Shown here piece by piece: positions 35,558 through 44,836 of a DNA stretch of 64,000 nt (position 1 is the first letter of the stretch; each line of letters begins with the position of its first letter). The translations under genes and the position numbers were made by a program. The notes under the pieces are model-generated. The model was not told the origin of the DNA and did not search any database. It saw only the letters and a program-made list of their open reading frames with translations. The stretch comes from Caldithrix sp964598255 (GTDB taxonomy: Bacteria; Calditrichota; Calditrichia; Calditrichales; Calditrichaceae). The stretch is from positions 1 through 64,000 of the forward strand of contig CAZRBA010000096.1 of assembly GCA_964598255.1 (NCBI GenBank), given 5' to 3'.

Positions 35558-36562
35558 TCAGGGAAAATATTTACCGATTTTTAAACCGTCTGGTGTTTGG
35601 TAAATTAAGCGATCGGGATGCGCGCCTTTATTCATACGAAAAACAATGACCCAATCTCGATCTTTTTTAGGCGGAATATTTTGCACGTCGGTAAGGCCTT
35701 TAGAATACTGAGCGGTGGCTTTCAGGTCGATGGCGTATTGATTTTCATCGCGATCGTACAAACGGAATTGTTTCGGATCGATGGGATAGGGGTCGATGGT
35801 ATTATTGAATATGGTAATGGAAAGGGCCAAATTGCCATTGTGGTATTTTTGATTTCCGATGGCTAAAGCCAAGGGGAGATCCTGACTGATATCCAGAATG
35901 GCCATGGTTTTTTTTCGTACTTTCCCGAGTAGTTTTTGTGCTTGCTTGTTGTTTTCGTCCATACGTACGGCTTGCAACAGATAGGCTTCGGCACTTAAGA
36001 ACAGGTTTGTATTACGGGGATCTTTGAGTGCTCTATGGTAATAATCTTTTCCTTTGTTAAAATATTTTCGGAAATTGGCCGTACGAATTTCGGCTAGTTT
36101 GGCATCGGCTCGGGTGTTGTTGTAATCGTAATCGAGTGCTTTTTCCAGATAATCCAGTGTGAGGTTGAAAAATTTTTCTTTTTGAATATCGTTTTGTGGT
36201 TTTGCATTGTAGTAGGCCAAGGCAAGGTCGTAAAGAAGTTTGCTGTATTCTTTTTTGAAATGCTGTGAGAGTGAATCCTTTGGGATGAATTCTTTGCTTT
36301 TTTCATAGTTCAATTGAAAGGCGTCTACGTTGTGACGGAGTTTGTAAAGATACCGGCCGCGTTGCATGTAGGTTAGGGCAATTTTTTCATCCAGCCTTGC
36401 ATTGTTGGGTTTGTTCTTCTTAACTTTGAGATAGAAGGTTAATGCCTGATTGTATTTTCCTCGGGCGTAAGCATTGTCGCCTTCGGCTTCGGGATTTTTT
36501 CCGCATTGAACAAGCAGGCTTATGACGATTAAAAAAATAAAAGAATAGGTAATGCGTTTCAT
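35558..36562 (-). CDS. TPR-containing lipoprotein
   Basis: A 334-residue lipoprotein. The signal peptide ends in the lipobox SLLVQC (cysteine about residue 19). Several degenerate TPR units follow, for example GDNAYARGKYNQALTFYL and ALAYYNAKPQN, then a C-terminal beta domain (about 245-334). The start at 36562 is chosen because GGAGGG lies just upstream. It is probably anchored in the outer membrane facing the periplasm and may be a scaffold in envelope assembly. The specific partner is not evident. It is divergent from the MBL hydrolase gene with 76 bases between. Confidence 0.82.
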   Translation of the reverse strand: MKRITYSFIFLIVISLLVQCGKNPEAEGDNAYARGKYNQALTFYLKVKKNKPNNARLDEKIALTYMQRGRYLYKLRHNVDAFQLNYEKSKEFIPKDSLSQHFKKEYSKLLYDLALAYYNAKPQNDIQKEKFFNLTLDYLEKALDYDYNNTRADAKLAEIRTANFRKYFNKGKDYYHRALKDPRNTNLFLSAEAYLLQAVRMDENNKQAQKLLGKVRKKTMAILDISQDLPLALAIGNQKYHNGNLALSITIFNNTIDPYPIDPKQFRLYDRDENQYAIDLKATAQYSKGLTDVQNIPPKKDRDWVIVFRMNKGAHPDRLIYQTPDGLKIGKYFP

Positions 36563-36638
36563 GGAGCCCTCCGTGTTATTGAAACCTTTTACACAGGTAC
36601 AAAAATAAGAAAAAAATGCTAAAATACAAAGGACAGAC

Positions 36639-37382
36639 ATGAAATTAACTGTATTGGGTTCTGGAACATTGAAATCGCCGGCGGATCGCAATCCGCCGGG
36701 GTACCTTTTGCAGGCGGGAGATTCTTTGATATTGCTCGATGTCGGTCCGGGTATTATTCATCAATTGCGGACATTATCTTCGGATATTCTGGCCGTAAAT
36801 TTAATTTTGATTACTCATTTTCATCCGGATCATTGCTCTGATTTGATAGCGTTGCTTTTGGCGCGTTTTTTGGCAAGGCATGATAGCAATCATGCCTTGC
36901 ACTTAGTTGGTCCGCTCGGGTTTAGGGAGTGGTTCCATGGTCAGGCACAATGGCAAGGCAAGTGGTTACACGGAGCGATGCCCCAAGTAACGGAATGGCA
37001 GGGTCGGGAATTGTACGTTGATGGTTGGCGCGTTTTGGCAGAGCGCACTTTGCATACAGAGAACAGTCTCGCTTATCGTATTGAACGCGAAGGTAAACGT
37101 GTGTTTTTTAGCGGAGATACTGATTATCAGCAATCGCTCATTCCGTTGGCCATGGAAAGTGATTTGGCATTGGTGGAGTGTTCCTTACCGGAACATTTGA
37201 AGCAAGTAGGGCATTTGACTCCCAAAGAAACCGGCATTTTTGCCCGGCAGGCAAAGGTAAAACATTTGCTGGTCACTCATATTTATCCCGAAAATGATAC
37301 GCCGGATTTAAAGAAACGAGTTGCGGATTTCTTTGATGGTAGAATTACCATAGCAGAAGATTTGATGGAAATAGAGCTTTGA
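36639..37382 (+). CDS. MBL-fold hydrolase, RNase Z-like
   Basis: A 247-residue metallo-beta-lactamase-fold protein beginning MKLTVLGSGT. The metal motif is THFHPDHCSD (HxHxDH), with later ligands in FSGDTDY and VTHIYPE. The plan resembles RNase Z without the tRNA exosite arm, so it may hydrolyse a phosphodiester or another ester; the substrate is unknown. The C-terminus (IAEDLMEIEL) looks complete. Its TGA overlaps the TTG from which the truncated restriction-nuclease remnant is read. Confidence 0.85.
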   Translation: MKLTVLGSGTLKSPADRNPPGYLLQAGDSLILLDVGPGIIHQLRTLSSDILAVNLILITHFHPDHCSDLIALLLARFLARHDSNHALHLVGPLGFREWFHGQAQWQGKWLHGAMPQVTEWQGRELYVDGWRVLAERTLHTENSLAYRIEREGKRVFFSGDTDYQQSLIPLAMESDLALVECSLPEHLKQVGHLTPKETGIFARQAKVKHLLVTHIYPENDTPDLKKRVADFFDGRITIAEDLMEIEL

Positions 37383-37777
37383 ATGTTTTCTGCTCGATTT
37401 TTGATCGTGACTTTGAAAATTTCAAACGTCTTTATGCAGATGGGGCGATATCGATCGGAGCGATAATCACACGCGGTGCATCTTTACAAGAAGGAATTCA
37501 AAAATTAATCACCGAATTTGCACGGCGTAATCGACTAAACAATTTTACGGCTTTAACGGAATATTATCAGCCGACATCAAGACAAATGAGATTAATTGAA
37601 AGAGTAGCAGAATCAAAAGGGTCTTTCGAAGAGGGTTGGTCTCATGTTTTTGTTTCCGATAAATTTGGAAAAGCAACAACACATTGGGCAAAATTGGAAG
37701 ATCGGATTAAAAGAGGAGTCGGGAATCCTTGTCCGTTATTATTGATTGGTATTCCAATAAATGTCATAACAATTTAA
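37379..37777 (+). pseudogene. Truncated BglII/BstYI-type restriction endonuclease
   Basis: The 132 residues resemble only the C-terminal half of BglII/BstYI-type nucleases (about 200-220): YADGAISIGAIITRG.. then a closing GVGNPCPLLLIGIP, comparable to GVPAAPLVLIGIAP at the end of BstYI. The N-terminal half, including the catalytic D...ExQ residues that should lie just upstream, is missing; upstream in this frame is only the end of the MBL gene and a stop at 37340. The only start is a TTG at the junction. It is probably an inactive remnant of a restriction-modification system with the methylase that follows. Family assignment rests on memory of BstYI. Confidence 0.62.
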
Positions 37778-37800
37778 AGGCTTTTTAATAAGGAGCATAA

Positions 37801-38447
37801 ATGCATCCAGCAGACGATCTTTTAAAAGCGGTGAGAAACAGAAAATTTGCAACTGTCCTTGCCGATCCTCCATGGCAATTTAAAAATCGTACGGGCAAAG
37901 TTGCCCCAGAGCATAAAAGATTAAGCCGTTATCCCACCCTTAGTCTTGACGAAATAAAAGCATTACCGGTAAAAAAATTGTGGAGCAAACAGCACATTTG
38001 TATTTATGGGTACCCAACGCTCTTTTGGCGGAAGGATTACAAGTAATGGAGCAATGGGGATTCACATATAAAACAAATATTATCTGGTTTAAGGTAAGAA
38101 AAGACGAAGGGCCTAATCGTCGCGGAGTGGGGTTTTATTTCAGAAATGTTACAGAAATGATTCTATTCGGAGTAAAAGGGGAAAACGTTCGGACCTTAAA
38201 ACCCGGCAGAACACAGGAAAATATAATCATATCACGAAAACGGGAGCACAGCAGAAAACCCGATGAACAATATCAAATCATAGAATCTTGTAGCTGGGGA
38301 CCATACATCGAACTATTTGCGAGAGGGCCACGGAATGGTTGGTTCGTGTGGGGGAATCAGGCACAAGAATATCAACCGAATTGGAATACATATCCAAATC
38401 ATTCAAAATCCAAAATTTTGTCATTACAACGCGAGCTTGAATTCTGA
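37801..38447 (+). pseudogene. MT-A70 family DNA adenine methyltransferase, frameshifted
   Basis: The first part (37801 to about 37977) reads in one frame and holds the catalytic ADPPWQF motif; the remainder, from EQTAHLYLWVPNALL to the end, is one base back. The switch is at a run of seven A at 37971-37977; adding one A, or a -1 slip, joins the parts as LPVKKIVEQTAHLYLW, a smooth MT-A70 sequence of about 215 residues. These enzymes make N6-methyladenine. Unmodified, the first frame ends early at 38046. It is the likely partner of the truncated nuclease just upstream. It may be decayed, phase-variable or a sequencing error. Confidence 0.8.
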
Positions 38448-38506
38448 GATAAATTTTTTTCGTTACGAATTAGGATTCGTAATAATACAGATGATCTGAT
38501 TATCTG

Positions 38507-38545
38507 CGTTAGGTCGTTTTAGGTTTATCCTAAGGTAAACTAACG
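38507..38545. promoter_or_regulatory. Imperfect inverted repeat upstream of comEC
   Basis: CGTTAG (38507-38512) pairs with CTAACG (38540-38545) and the inner TTAGG (38519-38523) with CCTAA (38529-38533). The inner sequence TTAGGTTTATCCTAA is reminiscent of the palindrome before the DtxR-family gene. It lies about 100 bases upstream of comEC. Confidence 0.35.
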
Positions 38546-38644
38546 ATAAATTTTCCAATTTGTCCTTTCACAAAATAGGTAATAATGCTATTAACAGAGT
38601 ATTTTTTGTTTTGCCAAAAATAAGTTAAAGTTACGGAAATTTTC

Positions 38645-41029
38645 ATGCTTTCCTTTCTGCGGCGCAATCCGGCCCTGTGGACAGGACTGGCTTTCGCATT
38701 TGGTATTGCTTTAAGTTTTGAATTTATTGCTCAAATCAACATCCGAATATGGGCAGTCGTTTTGGCTGTTTTGTTTTTTTTGTTGATTATTTTTGCTAAA
38801 AAATTCGTCGGTATTTTTCTGCTTTTAACCCTATTCCTTTTCTTTGCGTTAGGCGTAATTTATGGCTATCAACATTTTGCCTTTCTGCCTAAAAATCACC
38901 TTTTAAATTTTGATCCGAACAAAATCAAAGTGGTACGTGGTTGGATTTCCGATGCTTTATTGCGTAAAAACGGTAGGCATCGCTATCTGCTGCAATGCCG
39001 ACAGGCATTTATCGATTCCTCTTGGCAACCGGTAAGCGGCAAGGTTTTGCTTTTTGTGCAAAAAGGGTCTTCTGAAATGCATTACGGACAGCGGGTGCAA
39101 ATAAACGGAAAATTGGAGCGCCCGCCCTTACCTGCAAATCCGGGCCAATTCAACTACCGTCGTTATCTGAATTTACGCGGAATTTTTTTTCAAATTTACG
39201 CCTCCAAAGATTCTTTGCGTGTTTTACCGGGCATACGGGGGAGCCCGATCGAACGATCGATTTTGGAACCGCTTCGGTGGCATATTCGAAATAGTTTCGA
39301 TGGCTATTTGCCTTCTTTTGCGGCAGCAATTGTAAAGGCACTTATTTTAGGCGATCGGCAAGATCTGAATCGAAAAATCGTAAACCAATTTCAACAAACA
39401 GGTGTGGTACATGTATTGGCCATTTCTGGATTGCATGTGGGTTTTGTGCTGCTTATTTTTCTGTTGTTTTTTGGATTTTTTCCACTTTCTTATAAAATAC
39501 GTTACTTGCTTACGTTTATTGCTTTGGGATTTTTTGTTGCGCTTGTAAATTTTAAGGCACCGGTGGTTCGCGCTTCGCTAATGGCCGTGTTTTATTTCGG
39601 CGTTTCCCTGAGTCAGCGTAAAGCCTCTCCGTTGAATATTTTGGCCGCTGCCGGTTTTTTGATTTTATTGTTTGCTCCTTCTCAGGTATTACAACCCGGT
39701 TTTCAGTTTTCGTTTGCTGCGGTAGGGGGCATTGTATACGGCTACCCCCATTTGAAACGCATTTTTCCGATTCATGGGGATAAACATTTTTTGTCGCAAG
39801 TGATTAATCGATGGGTTTGGCAACCGGTATTCGTTTCGTTGAGTGCCATTCTGGCGACCATGCCTTTAACCTGGTACTATTTTGGCACACTTCAAATCGG
39901 TGGGGTATTGATTAATTTATTAGTTATTCCTCTTATTGGCCTACTGGTGGTTTTAAGTTTGCTTTTTGTGATGTTTTCCTTCGTCGCTTTTCCGCTACTC
40001 GGCGGGTTAGCCCAATTAATAACGTGGATCGTCCAAGGCATTCTAACATTAGTCGGTTTCTTTTCACGGTTTCACTGGGTACAATTAACCATAGCTCACC
40101 CATCGTTGTGGATTATTTTTTCGAGCGTTTTATTGCTTGTTTTCCTTTTTCGAATATACAAACAGCGCAACTGGATGTATGTCGGCTTTTTGTTTGTTGT
40201 TGTGTTGGTAATTTGGCAGCATACACGTTTAAGCCATTTACGGATTATTTTTATGGACGTGGGGCAAGGCGATGCTTGCTTGGTACAACTGCCATGCGCA
40301 AACGTCCTGATTGATGCCGGCGATCGCAGCCGTTGGCGTGATTACGGAATACGAAGCGTATTGCCTGTGTGTCGTTATTATGGTGTAAAGCATTTGCGCT
40401 ATGCTATTGCCACACATTCCCATTCCGATCATTATGGCGGGTTTATTTCCGTATTACAAAATCTTGACGTGGATACGCTGGTTCTTAGTCCTTATCCGGA
40501 TTCTTCGAGTGCATATTTAGGCTTAAAACGATTGGCAAAACGTTTGCACATTCCCATCCGTTTTGTGCAACGCGGAAAAACATTAAATGTGGGCGAAGAG
40601 GCCAGAGCCTATGTTCTTTCTCCGATAAGTCAATTTGAAAAATTACGTGTACACAATGGTAAAGAAATTAACAATAGCTCTCTGGTGATTCGTTTGCAAT
40701 ACGGGCAAAGTAGCTTTTTGCTTACCGGAGACGCACAAAGGGAAGCAGAAGCTGTGATGATTCGATACGGAAATTTTTTGCAAAGTAATTTAATTAAAGT
40801 TGGGCACCATGGAAGCTCAACTTCAAGTACGGATGAATTTTTACGTTTTGTCCAGCCTAAATTTGCGATTGTTTCCGTCGGGAAAAGAAATAAATTTCAT
40901 CATCCGTCCATTCAAACAATCAACAGATTTAAAGCCAGCGGAATTTCGGTTTTACGTACGGATAAATTAGGTGCTATTGTATTTGAAAGCGATGGCTCCA
41001 AAATACGCTTAATAAATTGGCGAAAATAA
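38645..41029 (+). CDS. comEC: ComEC/Rec2 family DNA-uptake channel
   Basis: A 794-residue inner-membrane protein. Two N-terminal membrane segments are followed by a periplasmic OB-like domain (about 95-200), the polytopic Competence domain with AISGLHVGFVLL (about 258), and a C-terminal MBL domain with FMDVGQGDACLVQL and the metal motif HSHSDH at 591-596. All three parts of full-length ComEC are present. It should carry single-stranded DNA into the cytoplasm during natural transformation; the MBL domain may degrade the other strand. It stands downstream of the restriction remnant and upstream of rnhB, with no other com gene in the window. Confidence 0.93.
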   Translation: MLSFLRRNPALWTGLAFAFGIALSFEFIAQINIRIWAVVLAVLFFLLIIFAKKFVGIFLLLTLFLFFALGVIYGYQHFAFLPKNHLLNFDPNKIKVVRGWISDALLRKNGRHRYLLQCRQAFIDSSWQPVSGKVLLFVQKGSSEMHYGQRVQINGKLERPPLPANPGQFNYRRYLNLRGIFFQIYASKDSLRVLPGIRGSPIERSILEPLRWHIRNSFDGYLPSFAAAIVKALILGDRQDLNRKIVNQFQQTGVVHVLAISGLHVGFVLLIFLLFFGFFPLSYKIRYLLTFIALGFFVALVNFKAPVVRASLMAVFYFGVSLSQRKASPLNILAAAGFLILLFAPSQVLQPGFQFSFAAVGGIVYGYPHLKRIFPIHGDKHFLSQVINRWVWQPVFVSLSAILATMPLTWYYFGTLQIGGVLINLLVIPLIGLLVVLSLLFVMFSFVAFPLLGGLAQLITWIVQGILTLVGFFSRFHWVQLTIAHPSLWIIFSSVLLLVFLFRIYKQRNWMYVGFLFVVVLVIWQHTRLSHLRIIFMDVGQGDACLVQLPCANVLIDAGDRSRWRDYGIRSVLPVCRYYGVKHLRYAIATHSHSDHYGGFISVLQNLDVDTLVLSPYPDSSSAYLGLKRLAKRLHIPIRFVQRGKTLNVGEEARAYVLSPISQFEKLRVHNGKEINNSSLVIRLQYGQSSFLLTGDAQREAEAVMIRYGNFLQSNLIKVGHHGSSTSSTDEFLRFVQPKFAIVSVGKRNKFHHPSIQTINRFKASGISVLRTDKLGAIVFESDGSKIRLINWRK

Positions 41030-41163
41030 AAGGCAAAAAACGACAAGATATTAAGAGACGATCCATTTAACACGGCCTTCCGCTTTGTTTAAGATTTCAT
41101 TATTTGAATTAAACCTTCAATGCATTTAAATTCACTTTAAAGAAAAAATAACAAAGGTTCGTA

Positions 41164-41829
41164 GTGGGTGAAGAACATATCGAACAATCGTTGGTAACAT
41201 TTGACGTCCGATTTCGCCAGTCGGGTATTGATATTTTGGCGGGTGTTGACGAAGCAGGGCGCGGTCCTTTAGCCGGGCCGGTGGTTGCCGCTGCTGTTAT
41301 TTTGCCGAAGGGGATTGAAATCCCGCATTTGAACGACTCAAAAAAAATTACGGCCGGTGTGCGCGAAAAATTATTCGATGAAATTCGGGAAAAGGCGATT
41401 ACGTTCGGCATCGGAAGTGCCTCGGTAGAAGAAATCGGAAAATTGAATATTTTGCAGGCTACTTTTTTGGCTATGCGTCGTGCTGTAGAACAATTGTTGC
41501 CGCAACCGGATTACCTTTTGGTGGACGGACGTGATTTTCCTTTGTTTGTACGTACGGATACGGGTGTGCCTATTGCGGGTCGGGCAATTGTCAAGGGAGA
41601 CGGACGTTCTCAGGTGATTGCCGCGGCGTCCGTTTTGGCTAAGGTTCGTCGTGATCGTTTGATGAGTGAATATGCACGTATGTATCCCCAATACGGATTT
41701 GAGCGTCATAAGGGATACGGTACAAAGGAGCACCGGCAAAAAATATTGCGTTTTGGCGCGTGTCCCATTCACCGGAAAAAATTTATTCGGAAACTAATGC
41801 AAAGCGAAGCGAATTTGTTCGGGCGATAG
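41164..41829 (+). CDS. rnhB: Ribonuclease HII
   Basis: A 221-residue RNase HII that cuts RNA in RNA-DNA hybrids and at single ribonucleotides. The motif VDEAGRGPLAGPVVAAAV carries the first Asp-Glu pair, with further acidic residues in LNDSKKI, LVDGRD and the closing segment SEYARMYPQYGFERHKGYGT. The start is a GTG at 41164 with AAAGG upstream; no in-frame ATG fits before the core. Its stop lies 5 bases before the aroK start, so it leads the aro operon. Confidence 0.94.
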   Translation: MGEEHIEQSLVTFDVRFRQSGIDILAGVDEAGRGPLAGPVVAAAVILPKGIEIPHLNDSKKITAGVREKLFDEIREKAITFGIGSASVEEIGKLNILQATFLAMRRAVEQLLPQPDYLLVDGRDFPLFVRTDTGVPIAGRAIVKGDGRSQVIAAASVLAKVRRDRLMSEYARMYPQYGFERHKGYGTKEHRQKILRFGACPIHRKKFIRKLMQSEANLFGR

Positions 41830-41834
41830 TAATT

Positions 41835-42395
41835 ATGAATAAAAAGCACATAATTTTAACCGGTTTTATGGGAGCGGGAAAATCGCGAGTGGGACGCTAC
41901 TTGGCACAGCGTCTCAACTTTCCATTTGTGGATACCGATAAAGAAATCGAAGAAAAAACCGGCAAAAAGATCAAAACCATATTTGAAACGGAAGGTGAAG
42001 CTGCGTTTCGAATGTTGGAAAAAGAAACGATTGAAATCGTTTGCAACGATCCTTTGCCGCATGTTATTTCGCTGGGAGGAGGGGCGCTGGGCAACAACCG
42101 TACGTTTCGGCTTGTACACCGGAACGGCATTGTAATTTACCTGAAAAGCGCACCGCAGAGTATTTTGCAACGAGTGCGGTATACGGACAAACGGCCTTTG
42201 CTGGATGTAGGGCAACAAGAAGACAGAGAGACTGCCTTGCTGCAACGTATTCGCGAATTACTGGCCAAACGCGAACCTGTGTACAATAAGGCCGATATTG
42301 TTGTTGATCGAGACAACATGGAAGCCGAAGATGTGGCCCGTGAAATTTTAAAACGATTAAACCAATTTTGGAAACAAAATTATGCAACAGATTAA
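41835..42395 (+). CDS. aroK: Shikimate kinase
   Basis: A 186-residue kinase that phosphorylates shikimate at the 3-hydroxyl using ATP. Walker A is GFMGAGKS (about 10-17), followed by the shikimate-binding DTDKEIE, the FR of AAFRMLE and GGGAL. The LID region (YTDKRPLLD) is present. The ATG at 41835 is chosen because an upstream in-frame start would lie inside rnhB. It overlaps aroB by 14 bases. Confidence 0.95.
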   Translation: MNKKHIILTGFMGAGKSRVGRYLAQRLNFPFVDTDKEIEEKTGKKIKTIFETEGEAAFRMLEKETIEIVCNDPLPHVISLGGGALGNNRTFRLVHRNGIVIYLKSAPQSILQRVRYTDKRPLLDVGQQEDRETALLQRIRELLAKREPVYNKADIVVDRDNMEAEDVAREILKRLNQFWKQNYATD

Positions 42396-43464
42396 TGTGG
42401 ATTTAGCCTTTAACCCCTATCCTGTTTTTGTGGGAAGCTCCATTCTGGACCGGTTTAACGAGGTTCTTCGCAGCTATTACCATGGCGATCAGATTGCCGT
42501 GATAACCAACGAAAAAATTTATTCCCTGCACGGGCAAAAACTGATGAATCAGTTGCCCGATGATATCCGGATCGAAACAATATTTGTACCCGACGGCGAA
42601 CGTGCAAAATCGTTCGAACATTTGCAGCAAATTTACACCCGACTTCTGGAAAATCGTTTTGAACGCGGGTCTCTTATTGTTGCCTTTGGCGGCGGCGTTG
42701 TTGGCGATTTGGCCGGCTTTGTCGCGGCAACCTATTTACGCGGTGTGGATTTGGTACACGTCCCCACCACTCTTTTGGCCCAAGTAGATAGCAGCATCGG
42801 CGGCAAAACCGGCATCAATCATCCTCTAGGTAAAAACCTAATCGGAGCATTCAAACAGCCGTTGTTTGTGTTAAGCGATACACAATTTCTACAAACATTG
42901 CCCGATGCGGAAATACGTTGCGGAATGGGCGAAGTAATAAAGTACGGATTCGTTTTAAACAAAAGTCTGTTTGCCTATTTGGAGAAAAATTTGCAGAAAG
43001 CGCTGCAAAAAAACGATTCCGTTTTACGTTATTTGGTTGAAGTATCGGCAAAAGAAAAGGCCCGAGTGGTGGCAAAAGATGAAAAAGAAAGCGGGTTACG
43101 CATGGTACTCAATTTTGGCCATACCTTTGGCCACGCTTTAGAAGCCGAATACCATTTTAACATACTCAAGCATGGCGAAGCGGTAATTCTGGGCATGAAA
43201 TGTGCCCTTCATTATGCCCGTTTAATCGATTTGATAAATGAGAATACTTACCAACGCGGGCTGAATTTATTGAACCGCGTACCCGTACCGTTTGATGGTT
43301 CTGCCTTAAATATCGAAACGCTTGTCAACCGCATGACATTAGACAAAAAAGTAAGGCAGGGTAAGGTACGCCTGGTTTTAATCAAAGATATCGGTCAATA
43401 CATATTTCACAGGGCAGATAACACCCTACTCCTAAAACAGGCCTTCGAAATTTTAAGGAGATGA
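42382..43464 (+). CDS. aroB: 3-dehydroquinate synthase
   Basis: A 360-residue NAD- and metal-dependent enzyme converting DAHP to 3-dehydroquinate. Typical motifs are FGGGVVGDLAGFVAA, HVPTTLLAQVDSSIGGKTG, the zinc ligands in CGMGEVIKYG and FGHTFGHALE, and a third in LKHGEAVILGM. Length is standard. It shares 14 bases with aroK, so the two shikimate genes are translated together. Confidence 0.96.
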   Translation: MQQINVDLAFNPYPVFVGSSILDRFNEVLRSYYHGDQIAVITNEKIYSLHGQKLMNQLPDDIRIETIFVPDGERAKSFEHLQQIYTRLLENRFERGSLIVAFGGGVVGDLAGFVAATYLRGVDLVHVPTTLLAQVDSSIGGKTGINHPLGKNLIGAFKQPLFVLSDTQFLQTLPDAEIRCGMGEVIKYGFVLNKSLFAYLEKNLQKALQKNDSVLRYLVEVSAKEKARVVAKDEKESGLRMVLNFGHTFGHALEAEYHFNILKHGEAVILGMKCALHYARLIDLINENTYQRGLNLLNRVPVPFDGSALNIETLVNRMTLDKKVRQGKVRLVLIKDIGQYIFHRADNTLLLKQAFEILRR

Positions 43465-43563
43465 TTTAACCGTTAAAGGAAAAAGGATAAAAAACGTTGT
43501 CGCTTTCATGCAAACAACGGCAAAAATTTTTAAGTTAACGGAAGTGTCGTACCCAAAAAACGA

Positions 43564-44337
43564 GTGAAAAACGTGCGCGTATTTTTTTTAGGAACCGGAA
43601 CCTCCGGCGGAGTGCCCGTAATCAATTGCAATTGTCCGGTCTGCCACTCTGCAAATCCCAAAAACAAACGATTACGATCTTCGGTAATGATCGAAAGCAA
43701 CGGAAAATATTTGCTAATCGACACCACGCCGGACATGCGCCAGCAGTTTTTGCGGCATCCTTTTCCGCGGATCGACGCCGTGCTGTACACCCACGCCCAT
43801 GCCGATCATGTTTTCGGGCTGGATGAAATCCGCCGCTTTAATTATCTGATGAAAAAACGCATTCCGGCATACGGAAATGCCCCGACCATAGAACGATTGA
43901 CCAAGGTTTTTGACTATGCCTTCAAAGCGCCCGAAATCGAATTCCAAAAAGGCATTCCCAATCTTTCGGCCCATGTAATCGAAGAACCCGTCGAAATAGA
44001 AGGTATTCGTATCATTCCCATTCCGTTAATACACGGCGAGCAAACCGTTTTGGGCTACCGGATCGGAAATTTTGCCTATTGTACGGATGTCAATCGGATT
44101 CCGGAAAAAAGCTACGCCTTGCTTGAAAATTTGCAAGTGCTTGTTCTGGACGCCCTGCGTGAAAAGCGTCATCCGTCGCATTTTAGTTTGGGCGAAGCCA
44201 TTACCGAAGCCAGAAAAATAGGGGCAAATAAAACCTATTTTACGCATATCAGCCATATTCTCGATCACGAGCGTCACGGACAAATGCTCCCCAAACAAAT
44301 GGAATTTGCCTATGACGGGCTGGAAATAACCGTTTAA
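43564..44337 (+). CDS. PhnP-like MBL-fold phosphodiesterase
   Basis: A 257-residue metallo-beta-lactamase-fold protein. FLGTGTSGGVPVINCNCPVC includes the extra cysteine-type zinc site (CNCPVC) of PhnP-like proteins, and THAHADHVFGLDE supplies HxHxDH. Later ligands are in IPLIHGEQ and THISHILDHE. PhnP hydrolyses cyclic ribose phosphates in phosphonate use, but no phn genes are here, and its position inside the shikimate cluster suggests a housekeeping role. The start is a GTG at 43564. Confidence 0.85.
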   Translation: MKNVRVFFLGTGTSGGVPVINCNCPVCHSANPKNKRLRSSVMIESNGKYLLIDTTPDMRQQFLRHPFPRIDAVLYTHAHADHVFGLDEIRRFNYLMKKRIPAYGNAPTIERLTKVFDYAFKAPEIEFQKGIPNLSAHVIEEPVEIEGIRIIPIPLIHGEQTVLGYRIGNFAYCTDVNRIPEKSYALLENLQVLVLDALREKRHPSHFSLGEAITEARKIGANKTYFTHISHILDHERHGQMLPKQMEFAYDGLEITV

Positions 44338-44395
44338 AATCGGGTAGAAAACAATGCACTAAAAAATTGCCCATTCACCAAACAAGGAACTTTTT

Positions 44396-44836
44396 ATGAA
44401 AATACTCATCATTAACGGACCCAATTTAAATTTGCTGGGTAAACGCAAGCCCGATGTTTACGGACACCGATCCCTAAACGAGCTGAATACCTTTGTCAAA
44501 GAATATTTTAAAAAGGTAACCTTGGAATTTTACCAAAGCAATCACGAAGGTGATATTATCGATCGCATACATCAGGCCATGGCCCGCTTTGACGGCATTG
44601 TTATTAATCCGGGCGCATTAACCCATTACTCCTACGCACTGCGCGATGCCATCGAAGCTTGTACGATTCCCGTAGTCGAAGTTCATTTAAGCAATATCGC
44701 GGCCAGGGAATCGTTCCGGCGGGTTTCGGTGATTTCCGAAGTGTGTCAGGGGACAATCAGCGGATTCGGTGCGTACGGCTACGTAATTGCCGTGCAGGCT
44801 TTGGCTCACAAACTCAAACGCAAACAACATGATTAA
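44396..44836 (+). CDS. aroQ: 3-dehydroquinate dehydratase, type II
   Basis: A small dodecameric type II dehydroquinase of 146 residues. It shows IINGPNLNLLGKRKPDVYG with the catalytic tyrosine (Y22 by position), QSNHEGDIIDRIHQA, the NPGALTHYSYALRDA loop and EVHLSNIAARESFRR with the catalytic histidine. With aroK and aroB it supplies three shikimate steps. Its end overlaps the next start by 8 bases. Confidence 0.96.
   Translation: MKILIINGPNLNLLGKRKPDVYGHRSLNELNTFVKEYFKKVTLEFYQSNHEGDIIDRIHQAMARFDGIVINPGALTHYSYALRDAIEACTIPVVEVHLSNIAARESFRRVSVISEVCQGTISGFGAYGYVIAVQALAHKLKRKQHD

Noticed and set aside
37379..38447. Active restriction-modification system
   Set aside because: The nuclease lacks its catalytic half and the methylase frame is broken, so as written it cannot work as a pair.
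38507..38545. Integron attC site
   Set aside because: The left arm fits GTTRRRY but the right arm (AACTAAC) does not fit RYYYAAC, and no integrase gene is present.
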